A model generated the notes under the pieces. The model did no database searches. It was given only the letters and a program-made list of their open reading frames with translations, and was not told the origin of the DNA. 64,000 nucleotides of DNA from JAYZDP01 sp036337765. GTDB taxonomy: Bacteria > Acidobacteriota > Thermoanaerobaculia > Multivoradales > Multivoraceae. Each line of letters opens with the position of its first letter. Within the stretch, counting starts at the first letter, position 1. Both the position numbers and the translations under genes were made by a program. Positions 33,997 to 42,135 of this stretch are shown in pieces. Location: assembly GCA_036337765.1 (NCBI GenBank), contig JAYZDP010000168.1, forward strand, positions 1 through 64,000, given 5' to 3'.

Positions 33997-34016
33997 GCAG
34001 ATCTCCTGGTTTCTTG

Positions 34017-34487
34017 CTACTCCGAAGCGGCCGTTGAGACCCCTACTCGGCGACCCGCCGCATCGAGGACGGTCTCCTCGTCGAATGCGGTCCGGTCGTC
34101 TTTGAGCCTCCAACTACGGCAGTCGGCAACCTCTCCGCTCTGCACGGAGATGATCAGGTAACTCTGTCCTGGCCAGGCGTGGTCACGGTCGAAATCACTC
34201 GGCCGCGCCGGGTGATCGGGGTGCGAATGATAGTAGCCCACGACCTCGAACTGCCGAGCCCTCGCGCTGCGCTGTGCCTCCATTAGAGCCTGGGGACTGA
34301 TCAGGAAGCGATTGTGGCGATTCTCGTCCTCACGCTCGTTTCGCGCCGAGACGATCTCGACCACCTCGGCCTGATCGCCGTTACGGAGAGTCCCGATCAT
34401 CACCCCGCAGCACTCCTCGGGGTAGGTCGCGCGGCCGTCCGCGTAGATCCGCTCGATGTCGTCGTCGGTCAGTTGCAGGCTCATCAT
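34017..34487 (-). CDS. mec: JAMM (M67/Mec-like) metallopeptidase
   Basis: A 156-residue JAMM-domain protease. Zinc ligands and the catalytic Glu are in YPEECCGVMIG (Glu about 24) and YYHSHPDHPARPSDFDRDHAW (HxH...S..D, about 95-112). In mycobacteria the homologue Mec releases cysteine from the CysO-cysteine adduct; here it could also trim the Ala-Pro tail of CysO. It sits between the decayed cysM frame (ATG overlapping its TGA) and cysO, with cysO 20 bases downstream. SYLIISVQSGE is the typical closing strand. Confidence 0.9.
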   Translation of the reverse strand: MMSLQLTDDDIERIYADGRATYPEECCGVMIGTLRNGDQAEVVEIVSARNEREDENRHNRFLISPQALMEAQRSARARQFEVVGYYHSHPDHPARPSDFDRDHAWPGQSYLIISVQSGEVADCRSWRLKDDRTAFDEETVLDAAGRRVGVSTAASE

Positions 34488-34981
34488 TCGTCCCAGAAAC
34501 GCTCAGATAAGTACTTGTCGGCGCTGCCGCAAAGGACCGTCACGAGAGTGCCGGCCTCGATCTCACGACTGAGCGCGAGCGCCGACGAGACCGGGATCAT
34601 AAATCGGCGGCACGATCGCTGTCTCCATGTGTTTCATGCCTTCCAGGCCGTGGAACGGCCCGTCCGGCTCGATGGATACGAGCCGGGCCCTCGATCCTGC
34701 TCTCTGAGCGCCTCGCGAATCGCACCGCCGAAGCCTTCCACCGGATCAGTCAGGACCAACTCGGCACCGTACGCCGCGAGAATCCGCTTCTCGGGCGACA
34801 GCGCGCCCCGCGCGATGGCATCCTCGACCATCGCCAGACCGGGGCGGTCTTTCACCGATCCGCCGGGGTTGGTGTACTCGGCCTTGGCGAATAGCCGGAC
34901 CTCTGGATTACCCACCAGGTCGACGACCCGGCACGGCCGAGGCAAGCCGCGAGAGGTGGGAGGAGTGGAGGTCAGGGCCAT
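34484..34981 (-). pseudogene. cysM: Cysteine synthase (CysM/CysK family), internally deleted
   Basis: Pieces of a PLP-dependent cysteine synthase occur in order. The first frame starts at ATG 34981 and reads VVDLVGNPEVRLFAKAEYTN, then PGGSVKDRPGLAMVEDAI with the PLP Lys, then joins GALSPEKR directly to ILAAYGAELVLTDP; the SGNTG substrate loop (about 35-40 residues) is gone. After GGAIREALREQ a second, larger segment (about 100 residues) is missing with a frame change, and the end continues LVSIEPDGPFHGLEGMKHME. A TGA at GARAQS interrupts this, and another frame gives LVTVLCGSADKYLSERFWDE-TGA. It cannot make an active enzyme. Its TGA still overlaps the ATG of the JAMM gene. Confidence 0.87.
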
Positions 34982-35058
34982 GGGAGCACGGATCCTAGCA
35001 AAACGTGACCTTTTTACTAACAATTAGGAAAACGAGCGATTCCGGGCGCTGGCGGAGC

Positions 35059-35064
35059 TACAAT
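35059..35064 (+). promoter_or_regulatory. -10 box giving a likely leaderless transcript of the molybdoenzyme gene
   Basis: TACAAT ends seven bases before the ATG at 35072, and there is no Shine-Dalgarno sequence. The arrangement matches that at moaD-moaE. The upstream cysM remnant is divergent. Confidence 0.4.
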
Positions 35065-35071
35065 CCGCTCG

Positions 35072-35719
35072 ATGGACGACACGCCCCACACCGCTGACGA
35101 CAGGGTCCCTCCCGGTCAGTACGTAACCGACAAGTGGCCAGTTCTGAGCTACGGACCGACTCCCGAAGTGGATCTCTCCCGATGGCGGCTGCGGATCTTC
35201 GGCTCGGTAGCCACCGACCGAGCGCTCAGCTGGGAAGATCTCCAGGCCCTAGAGAGGACCGATCTCATCGCCGACTTCCACTGCGTGACGCGGTTTTCGA
35301 CACTCGACAACCCGTGGAGCGGATTCGCCACGCGGCGCATTCTCGAACTCGCCGACGTCGCCCCAGAATCGATCCACGTGATGATCCACTGCGCGGATGG
35401 CTACACCACCAACCTCCCCCTCGAGGACCTCCTCTCCGAACGGGCGCTCGTGGCCGATCGTCACGCCGGGGAGCCGCTGGCCGCGGATCACGGTGGGCCC
35501 CTGCGGCTGATCGTGCCGCACCTCTATGCCTGGAAGAGCGCCAAGTGGGTCTCCGGCATCGAGATCCTGGAGAGCGACCGGCGCGGTTTCTGGGAGCAGG
35601 CCGGCTACCACACCTACGGCGACCCATGGACCGAGCAGCGCTTCAGTTCGCAGGAGTTCACGGCAGCGCACCAGGTCCGGCGCCGAGCGAAGGAACTGGG
35701 CCTCAAGCTCACCTCCTAG
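35072..35719 (+). CDS. Sulfite-oxidase-type molybdopterin oxidoreductase (YuiH/MsrP-like, soluble)
   Basis: A 215-residue SUOX-fold molybdopterin protein. The Mo-ligating Cys is in LIADFHCVTRFSTLDNPWSG (about 72). VMIHCADGYTTNLPLEDLL, GPLRLIVPHLYAWKSAKWVSGIEIL and FWEQAGYHTYGDPW are the landmarks of the small bacterial branch (YuiH, YedY/MsrP core). No signal peptide or heme domain is present, so it is probably cytoplasmic. The substrate is unknown; methionine sulfoxide or sulfite chemistry is typical of the superfamily. moaD-moaE, moeB and the sulfur-carrier cluster within 5 kb would supply its cofactor. Confidence 0.88.
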   Translation: MDDTPHTADDRVPPGQYVTDKWPVLSYGPTPEVDLSRWRLRIFGSVATDRALSWEDLQALERTDLIADFHCVTRFSTLDNPWSGFATRRILELADVAPESIHVMIHCADGYTTNLPLEDLLSERALVADRHAGEPLAADHGGPLRLIVPHLYAWKSAKWVSGIEILESDRRGFWEQAGYHTYGDPWTEQRFSSQEFTAAHQVRRRAKELGLKLTS

Positions 35720-35734
35720 GAAGCACCGCCACCT

Positions 35735-36196
35735 TCAGCGCGCGATCTCTTCGAGCTTCTGGCGTAGCTTGGCGCGATCTTCGATGCCGCGCGCGATGAT
35801 CAGGATCGTGTCGTCTCCCGCCAATGTGCCGACGACCTCTGGCAGCCCACACTCGTCGAGTGCCACAGCGACAGCGTTGGCGCGACCGCTCAGGGTTCTG
35901 AGCACGAGCAGCGAGTCGCCCGTGTCGATCTTGGTCAGGTACTGCTCGCAGGCACGGCTCAACTGCCGTTCGAGTCGCTGCTGCGAAGGGCCGCCAGTGC
36001 CAGGCGCGGCGTAGCGATAGCCGCCGCGACGTGCCGGCCGTTTGACCAGGCCAAGGCGCTTGACGTCTCGTGAGACGGTCGCCTGTGTGACGTCGAAGCC
36101 GCGGTCACGGAGGCGCTCGACAAGCGAAGACTGGTTGGCGACAACCGAGTCCTCGACGATCTCGAGGATGGCGTGCTCGCGAGCCCGTTGGCTCAC
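35735..36196 (-). CDS. argR: Arginine repressor
   Basis: A 153-residue ArgR. The N-terminal winged helix has DVTQATVSRDVKRLGLVKRP, and the C-terminal oligomerisation/arginine-binding domain ends VVGTLAGDDTILIIARG. With arginine bound the hexamer binds ARG boxes; a clear box lies on the argC start at the head of this operon, so the gene probably represses its own operon. It is the last gene of argCJBDHR, its ATG overlapping the argH TGA by four bases. Confidence 0.96.
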   Translation of the reverse strand: MSQRAREHAILEIVEDSVVANQSSLVERLRDRGFDVTQATVSRDVKRLGLVKRPARRGGYRYAAPGTGGPSQQRLERQLSRACEQYLTKIDTGDSLLVLRTLSGRANAVAVALDECGLPEVVGTLAGDDTILIIARGIEDRAKLRQKLEEIAR

Positions 36197-37653
36197 AGAG
36201 CGTCTCCCGCGAGTCGACCCTCATCGTAGGCTCGGCGAATGGGCGAGGCCTCGATACCGTCGAGCCAATCACCGAGCTCGCCCAGGGCGCCTGCAGCCTC
36301 TTCGAGCTGGTCGCCGACACTCTCGGGCGCCGGGCCGCCGCGGTGCCGCTTTCGTCCAGCCGAGCTCTCGGGACGCAGAATTTCGAACACGTCGGCCTCG
36401 ATCTGTGATGAGACCTCCTGAAGCTCGGCGAGCTCGAGCTCCCACAGCTCTCCACCCTTCTCTTCGGCGCTACGCACCGCCTGACCCGCCAGGTGGTGCG
36501 CCGAACGGAACGCCACCCCCTTCGCCACCAGGTAGTCGGCGAGGTCGGTGGCGGTGAGAAACCCTCCGACCAAGGCCGCCGCCATCCGGTCGGGACAGAA
36601 GTTCAGGCCTCCGGCGATCGCTGCGGCACACTCGAGCGAGGCAGCTGCCGTGTCGAGAGCGTCGAACAGGCCCTCCTTGTCTTCCTGCAGATCGCTGTTG
36701 TACGTCAGCGGCAGACCCTGAAGCACACTGAGAAGGCCCGCGAGATCTCCGATCACGCGCCCCGTCTTCCCGCGCAGGATCTCCGCCGCTTCCGGGTTCT
36801 TCTTCTGCGGCATGAGGCTCGATCCCTTGGCGATCGAGTCGTCCAGGGTCGCGAAGCCAAACTCGGGCGTCGTCCATAGGATCACCTCGGTCGCGAAGCG
36901 TGACAGGTGCACCATCGCCAGCGAAGAGACGAAGATCGCCTCGGCCACGTAGTCGCGATCGCTAACGGCCAACATGGAGTTCGGGTACGAGTCGACAAAG
37001 CCCAGGAGCTCGGCGCTGCGCTTGGGTGCGATCGGGTAGGGAGATCCGGCGAGCGCGCCGGCGCCGAGCGGGCTGCGGAAGCCACCGTCGTGCAGCGTGC
37101 GCAGGCGCCGCGCATCCGCCTCGAACGACCAGAAATGTGCCAGCAGATGATGGGCCAACGATACCGGCTGGCCGCGCTGCAGATGCGTATATCCGGGCAG
37201 CCACGTCTCGCGATGCTCTGCGGCGAGGTCGAGCCAGAGCTCGAGAAGCAGACCCGTTCGGCGTGCCAGGTCGACGAGGCTCGTACGCACGTACAGGCGC
37301 AGGGCCGTCGCGGTCTGATCGTTGCGCGAGCGAGCCGTGTGCAGACGCAGCGCAGGCTCGCCGATCCGATCCGTCAAGTTGCGCTCGATCCAGCTGTGAA
37401 CGTCCTCGTCCGGCCCCTCGACCTGGAGGACCCCGGCCTCGATGTCGGCTAGGAGGCTCGCCAGGCCAGCCAAGATGGCTTGGCCGTCGCTGCCGGTCAG
37501 GACCTCCTGCTCCAAGAGCATGCGCGCGTGCGCCATCGAGCCCTCGAGATCGTGCGACACCAAGCGCCGGTCGAAGGACAGCGCCGAGGTGAAGGCGTCG
37601 ATGCGGGCATCCACGCCGCCTGAGAACCGTCCTCCCCAGAGCTTCTGGCTCAC
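36193..37653 (-). CDS. argH: Argininosuccinate lyase
   Basis: A 486-residue lyase that splits argininosuccinate to arginine and fumarate. LWGGRFSGGVDARIDAFTSAL is the N terminus, HTARSRNDQTATALRLYVR and TWLPGYTHLQRGQPVSLAHH are conserved regions 1 and 2, and AKGSSLMPQKKNPEAAEILRGKTGR is the superfamily signature with the flexible catalytic Ser loop. No argG or argF is in the window, so citrulline and argininosuccinate must be made elsewhere. It is 15 bases downstream of argD. Confidence 0.97.
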   Translation of the reverse strand: MSQKLWGGRFSGGVDARIDAFTSALSFDRRLVSHDLEGSMAHARMLLEQEVLTGSDGQAILAGLASLLADIEAGVLQVEGPDEDVHSWIERNLTDRIGEPALRLHTARSRNDQTATALRLYVRTSLVDLARRTGLLLELWLDLAAEHRETWLPGYTHLQRGQPVSLAHHLLAHFWSFEADARRLRTLHDGGFRSPLGAGALAGSPYPIAPKRSAELLGFVDSYPNSMLAVSDRDYVAEAIFVSSLAMVHLSRFATEVILWTTPEFGFATLDDSIAKGSSLMPQKKNPEAAEILRGKTGRVIGDLAGLLSVLQGLPLTYNSDLQEDKEGLFDALDTAAASLECAAAIAGGLNFCPDRMAAALVGGFLTATDLADYLVAKGVAFRSAHHLAGQAVRSAEEKGGELWELELAELQEVSSQIEADVFEILRPESSAGRKRHRGGPAPESVGDQLEEAAGALGELGDWLDGIEASPIRRAYDEGRLAGDAL

Positions 37654-37668
37654 GCCTCCTCCTCCGCC

Positions 37669-38853
37669 TCAGCCCGCAGGTTTCTCGGTCAGAAACGACG
37701 ACACCACGCGCGAGAAGATCCCGAGCGCCCGATCGACCTCGCTGGACTTGACGTTCAGCGGCGGCGCGAACCGGATACTGGTGGGTCGAACGGCGTTGAC
37801 CAGAAGACCCTCCTCGAGACACTTCACCGCTACCGGACCGGCCTCGATGGCGAGCTCGGCGGCGACCAGCAGGCCCATGCCGCGGGTCGAGACGACCCCC
37901 TCGATGCTTTCGAGCTCCGAGCGCATACGGTCCCCCATCTCGGCCACGTTGACGAGCAGGCCCTCTTCCTCGATCGTCTCGAGCACCGCGACCGCGGCCG
38001 CACAGGCCAGCGGGTTGCCACCGAAAGTCGTTCCGTGGTCACCGGGAACGAGGATCTCGGCGGCCTCGCCGCGAGCCAGCGTTGCACCGATCGGCACTCC
38101 GCCGCCGAGGCCCTTGCCGAGGGTCATGACGTCCGGAACTACGCCGTAGTGCTGATAGGCGAACAGCGGTCCGGTCCGACCAACGCCAGTCTGGACCTCG
38201 TCTAGGACGAAGAGCAGGTCGTGGTCGCGGCACAGCTCCGCGATGCCATTTACATACTCGGGCGAGCCGGGCACGACGCCATTCTCGCCCTGCATCGGCT
38301 CGATCAGGATCGCGCAGGTTTTGTCCCCGATCGCCCCGCGGGCAGCCTCTAGATCGTTGTAGTCGACGAAGACGAAGCCTTCGGGCAGCGGACCGAAGCC
38401 CTGGTGGTAGCGGGGAGTGCCGGTAGCGGCCAGACTCCCGAGGGTCCGACCGTGGAAGCCGCCGTGGGTGACGATGATCTCGTAGCGCCCGCTGGCATTG
38501 CCCCGCTTGCGCGCGATCTTGATGGCGGCCTCGTTGGCCTCCGTGCCGCTGTTACAGAAGAAGACACGATCCATGCCCTCGCCACGGCTGCGACTGCCTT
38601 GGATCAGAAGCTCGGCGGCTCTCTCCTGCTCGGGAATGCGGTAGAAGTTGGAGACGTGGATGTAGCGCTCGGCCTGGCCGGCAATCGCCCTGACCAGGCG
38701 CGAGTGGGCGTGGCCCAGACTCGAGGTCGCGATGCCGGCGAGGAAGTCGAGGTACTCGTGGCCGCGTGCGTCCCACAGATGCACACCACGACCGTGAGTG
38801 AACGAGACCTGGTACCGACCGTAGTTTTGAAACAGATAGTCGTCGCCGCTCAT
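37669..38853 (-). CDS. argD: Acetylornithine aminotransferase
   Basis: A 394-residue class III aminotransferase. [49 protein letters not shown] and VMTLGKGLGGGVPIGATLA (PLP Lys) are present. It converts N-acetylglutamate semialdehyde to N-acetylornithine. Position inside argCJBDHR fixes the role more firmly than sequence, since LysJ-type relatives look alike. The ATG overlaps the argB TGA by four bases. Confidence 0.95.
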   Translation of the reverse strand: MSGDDYLFQNYGRYQVSFTHGRGVHLWDARGHEYLDFLAGIATSSLGHAHSRLVRAIAGQAERYIHVSNFYRIPEQERAAELLIQGSRSRGEGMDRVFFCNSGTEANEAAIKIARKRGNASGRYEIIVTHGGFHGRTLGSLAATGTPRYHQGFGPLPEGFVFVDYNDLEAARGAIGDKTCAILIEPMQGENGVVPGSPEYVNGIAELCRDHDLLFVLDEVQTGVGRTGPLFAYQHYGVVPDVMTLGKGLGGGVPIGATLARGEAAEILVPGDHGTTFGGNPLACAAAVAVLETIEEEGLLVNVAEMGDRMRSELESIEGVVSTRGMGLLVAAELAIEAGPVAVKCLEEGLLVNAVRPTSIRFAPPLNVKSSEVDRALGIFSRVVSSFLTEKPAG

Positions 38854-39734
38854 GATTGGGGGGCTCCCTTTTCCTTGCGGATCATCGTTCCGACGCCGGA
38901 CTCGGTGAAGAGCTCCACCAACACGCCGTGGGGCTCTCCCGCGGCGATGATGTGCGAGCTCGGTACGCCGTCGACAACGGCGCTGACGCAGGCCTCGAGC
39001 TTCGGCACCATGCCGCTGGAGACCACGCCGGTCTTCATCAGATCCGCCGCCTCGTCGGGATTCAGCGTCGTGATGCGTTGCTCACCGTTGCATGTGGGGC
39101 CATGGATGCCCTGCACATCGGTCAGCACGATCAGCTTTTCCGCCCCCAGAGCGACGGCCAGGCCCGCGGCCACTGTGTCGGCGTTGAGGTTGTAGGTCTC
39201 GCCGGCGGGACCGAAGCCGATGGAGCACACCACCGGAATGTAGTTTTCACGGACCAGAAGCTCGATGATCTCACTCGAGACCTGCTTAACCTCGCCGACG
39301 AAGCCGAGCTCGGCGGCGCGTGGGTGGGGGCTCGCTTCGAGTAGCTTGCCGTCCTTCCCCGACAGCCCGACGGCCCGGCCACCGTGGTCCTGGATCATCG
39401 AGACCAGGCGCTTGTTCACACGTCCGGCGAGCACCATCTCGACCACGTCGACCGTCTCCTGATCGGTCACCCGAAGACCGTCGATGAACTGGGGCTGAAT
39501 GCCGAGCCGTTCGAGAGTGCGCGAAATCTCGGGTCCGCCGCCGTGCACGAGCACCGGGCGCAACCCCGACTGCTGCAGTAGCACGAGGTCCTCGACCAGG
39601 GTGCCAATCTCATTCTTTTCGAGCGCGCGGCCGCCGAACTTCACCACCACCCGTTTGCGGCGCCACTCGGCGACGTAGCGCAGAGCGCGGTCGAGCTGGG
39701 CTCCGAAGTCGGCGTGATTCTCGGAGTCGGTCAC
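38850..39734 (-). CDS. argB: Acetylglutamate kinase
   Basis: A 294-residue amino-acid kinase. VVVKFGGRALEKN (first phosphate loop), PVLVHGGGPEISRTLERLG (acetylglutamate-binding Gly loop) and YNLNADTVAAGLAVALGAEKLIVLTDVQG (ATP site) are clear. It phosphorylates N-acetylglutamate. The start is a GTG that overlaps the argJ TGA (GTGA); the frame continues 18 codons upstream inside argJ, which I do not accept. Confidence 0.96.
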   Translation of the reverse strand: MTDSENHADFGAQLDRALRYVAEWRRKRVVVKFGGRALEKNEIGTLVEDLVLLQQSGLRPVLVHGGGPEISRTLERLGIQPQFIDGLRVTDQETVDVVEMVLAGRVNKRLVSMIQDHGGRAVGLSGKDGKLLEASPHPRAAELGFVGEVKQVSSEIIELLVRENYIPVVCSIGFGPAGETYNLNADTVAAGLAVALGAEKLIVLTDVQGIHGPTCNGEQRITTLNPDEAADLMKTGVVSSGMVPKLEACVSAVVDGVPSSHIIAAGEPHGVLVELFTESGVGTMIRKEKGAPQS

Positions 39735-40960
39735 GAGATGTAGCTCCCGTTGATGCGGATGTACTCCTCGGTCAGGTCCGACGTCCACACGGTGGTGGCG
39801 GCGGCGCCAGACGCGAGGTCGATCCGCACGTCGACGTTGGGCTTGCGCAGCTCTGCCTCGGCCGCAGCCAGGTTGTCGTCGACGACCATGCCACCCTCGG
39901 CGACCAGGACGCTGTTGAACCAGATGCGCGTCTCGGCCTCTACCATTGCGACCGAGGCCCGACCCGCGGCGGCGATGATCCGGCCCCAGTTCGCCTGGCA
40001 GCCGTAAAAGGCGGTCTTGACCAGCGGCGAGGTGGCGATCGTGTTCGCGGCCCTCTTCGCCTCTGCGGCATCGGCCGCCCCCTCGACGGTAACGCCGATC
40101 AGTTTGGTTCCACCCTCGGCGTCGCGCACCACCATCTTCGCCAACTCGAGGGCGACGGCCGCGAGGCCGGCGACGAAGGCGTCGAAGTCGGGGCCGCTGT
40201 CCGGTACCTCCACTCCCGCCGCACCGTTGGCGAGCGCGAGAGCCGTGTCGTTGGTACTGGTGTCACCGTCCACCGTGATGCAGTTGAACGAGCCGTCAAT
40301 AGCGGCCCCTAGCGCCTCTTGCAGCACCGGCGCCGGAACCGCCGCATCGGTGGTCAGAAAGCACAGAGTCGTTGCCATGTCCGGGTGGATCATGCCCGCG
40401 CCTTTCGACATGCCGCCGACCACGACCTCACCGCCGGCCAGGCGGATGCGGGCCGCAGACGTTTTCGGCACGGTATCTGTGGTCAGGACCGCCTCGGCCG
40501 CGGCGGCACCGCTCGAGCCGAGCTCGGCGACCACCTTCGGAATCCCGGCGCGAACGGCAGCCATATCGAGCCACGCACCAATGTGCCCCGTGGAGCACAC
40601 CGCCACATGGCTCGACACCAACCCCAGCTCCTCGGCGAGCTGCGAGGCCATATCCTGGGCGTCGTTCATGCCGCGCTCGCCGGTGCAACAGTTGGCGTTG
40701 CCACTGTTGCACAGGATTGCCCGTGCGGCGCCTCCAGCCACCACGCGCTGCGACACCAGGACCGGCGCGGCTTTGACCACGTTGCGGGTGAAGACTCCCG
40801 CCACCGTCGCCGGACGGTCGGACAGGATCAGGGCGAGATCGAGCTTCGATCGCTTCAGACCGCAGTGCACGCCGGCCGCGCGATAGCCCGCCGGAGCCGT
40901 GATGTCGCCGGCGAAGAGCTCGTGGATGGAATCGCTCACGGATACAGAGGCGGTAGCCAT
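39731..40960 (-). CDS. argJ: Glutamate N-acetyltransferase/ornithine acetyltransferase
   Basis: A 409-residue ArgJ. GMSKGAGMIHPDMATTLCFLTTDA holds the autocatalytic cleavage site at the Ala-Thr bond, and the new N-terminal Thr is the nucleophile. GVFTRNVVKAAPVLVSQ and TVDGDTSTNDTALALANG are typical. ArgJ recycles the acetyl group from N-acetylornithine, so a separate ArgE is not needed. The start at 40960 has GAGGAGGAAGG just ahead and lies 25 bases inside the argC 3' end. Confidence 0.96.
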   Translation of the reverse strand: MATASVSVSDSIHELFAGDITAPAGYRAAGVHCGLKRSKLDLALILSDRPATVAGVFTRNVVKAAPVLVSQRVVAGGAARAILCNSGNANCCTGERGMNDAQDMASQLAEELGLVSSHVAVCSTGHIGAWLDMAAVRAGIPKVVAELGSSGAAAAEAVLTTDTVPKTSAARIRLAGGEVVVGGMSKGAGMIHPDMATTLCFLTTDAAVPAPVLQEALGAAIDGSFNCITVDGDTSTNDTALALANGAAGVEVPDSGPDFDAFVAGLAAVALELAKMVVRDAEGGTKLIGVTVEGAADAAEAKRAANTIATSPLVKTAFYGCQANWGRIIAAAGRASVAMVEAETRIWFNSVLVAEGGMVVDDNLAAAEAELRKPNVDVRIDLASGAAATTVWTSDLTEEYIRINGSYIS

Positions 40961-41967
40961 AGGCCTTCCTCCTCGGGCAAGCCGAACATCAGGTTCATGC
41001 ACTGAATCGCCTGACCCGCGGCCCCCTTGACCAGGTTGTCGAGTGCCGCGACCCCGACCAGGAGCGAGCGCTCGGGCGAGACCACGACCGATACGTCGCA
41101 GAAGTTGGATCCCTGGGTCGCCTTCGTCTCCGGCAACTTGTCGGTGAGGACGCGGACGAAGGGCTTGTCGTCGTAGTAGGAGACGTAGAGCTCTTCGGCC
41201 TCGCCGGAGCCGAGCGGCTCGGCCAGCTGCAGGTAGCAGGTCGATACGATGCCGCGGGTCATGGGGATCAGGTGCGGCGAGAAGAAGACCGACTCCGGTG
41301 CCCCGGCATCGGCGAGCGTCTGCTCCATCTCAGGCATGTGCCGGTGCTTCCCGAGGCTGTAGGGGCGCACGTTCTCGTTGATCTCACCGAAGTGAGAGCT
41401 GAGATTGGCAGCACGGCCCCGGCCGGAGACACCGGACTTGGCGTCGACGATGACCGTGGCGCCGGGCTGGCGCAGCACAAGCCCGGGAAGCAGGGCCAGA
41501 GCGGCGGCCGTCGGATAGCAGCCCGGGCAGGCCGTTAGACGCGCACAGGCCAGGGCCTCGCGGTTTAGCTCCGGCAGACCATAGACAGCTTCCGGCAGCA
41601 GGTCCGGTGCCGCGTGCTCGGCGCCATACCAGGTGGCGTAGACCTCGGGGTCGTGCAGCCGGAAGTCGGCACCGATATCCACTACCTTCGCTCCCGCCTC
41701 GAGCAGGGTCGGGGCAGCCTCGACCGACAGGCCGTGAGGCAGGGCCAGAAAGACGACGTCGGAAGCGTCGCCGAGCGCTGCCCAATCGGCCTCGACGAGC
41801 TCGCGCTCCTCGATCGAGCGGAAGCCGGGAAACGACTCGTCCATCCGCAGCCCGCTCTGCGAGCTCGCGGTGAGCGAGGCGAGCTCCACGCCCGAATGGC
41901 CCAATAGCAGCCGAACGAGCTCACTTCCCGAGTAGCCGGAGGCTCCGACAACGCTTGCACGAATCAT
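40936..41967 (-). CDS. argC: N-acetyl-gamma-glutamyl-phosphate reductase
   Basis: A 343-residue reductase. VVGASGYSGSELVRLLLGH binds NADP, and ARLTACPGCYPTAAALALLPG holds the catalytic Cys. FSPHLIPMTRGIVSTCYL gives further ligands. First gene of argCJBDHR. The ATG at 41967 (MIRASVVG) is the family start; a second in-frame ATG 18 bases upstream lies in the ARG box. The transcript start is predicted near 41990, so the operator covers both the start site of transcription and the beginning of translation. Confidence 0.95.
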   Translation of the reverse strand: MIRASVVGASGYSGSELVRLLLGHSGVELASLTASSQSGLRMDESFPGFRSIEERELVEADWAALGDASDVVFLALPHGLSVEAAPTLLEAGAKVVDIGADFRLHDPEVYATWYGAEHAAPDLLPEAVYGLPELNREALACARLTACPGCYPTAAALALLPGLVLRQPGATVIVDAKSGVSGRGRAANLSSHFGEINENVRPYSLGKHRHMPEMEQTLADAGAPESVFFSPHLIPMTRGIVSTCYLQLAEPLGSGEAEELYVSYYDDKPFVRVLTDKLPETKATQGSNFCDVSVVVSPERSLLVGVAALDNLVKGAAGQAIQCMNLMFGLPEEEGLWLPPLYP

Positions 41968-41968
41968 G

Positions 41969-41986
41969 AATGAATCATTATTCATT
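41969..41986. promoter_or_regulatory. ARG box (ArgR operator) at the argC start
   Basis: aatgaatcattattcatt matches the 18-bp ARG box consensus wnTGAATwwwwATTCAnw, with both TGAAT/ATTCA half sites perfect and one C in the central four bases. The palindrome extends as atgaatgaat/attcattcat over 41966-41989. It ends two bases upstream of the argC ATG and downstream of the -10 box. argR is the last gene of the same operon, giving simple negative autoregulation. Confidence 0.88.
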
Positions 41987-41996
41987 CATACGATAT

Positions 41997-42025
41997 ATTA
42001 TGCAACCTCTTTCTCAGCTACTCAA
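41997..42025 (-). promoter_or_regulatory. Sigma-70 promoter of the arg operon
   Basis: On the minus strand TTGAGT (42025-42020) and CATAAT (42002-41997) are separated by exactly 17 bases, and the surroundings are AT-rich against the GC-rich background. The predicted start near 41990 lies at the edge of the ARG box. The -35 box directly abuts the outer end of repeat copy 3. Confidence 0.65.
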
Positions 42026-42026
42026 A

Positions 42027-42135
42027 GCCTGCGCGCTGAGCGGCCCCGGAGGGACAGAATAGGTAGCGGGGGTCGCGGTATGAGCGCACTACAGCTTCGA
42101 CGCCCACCCAACAATGACTACCGCGACCCCCGCTA
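42027..42135 (-). repeat. TAG-anchored inverted repeat, copy 3 (best full copy)
   Basis: Arms tagcgggggtcgcggta (42064-42080) and taccgcgacccccgcta (42119-42135) are a perfect 17-bp inverted repeat around 38 nt. The outer flank 42027-42063 holds gcctgcgcgctgagcgg and ccggagggacagaata, shared with copies 2 and 4. On the minus strand the TAG that opens the element is the stop codon of the rhomboid gene. Confidence 0.87.
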
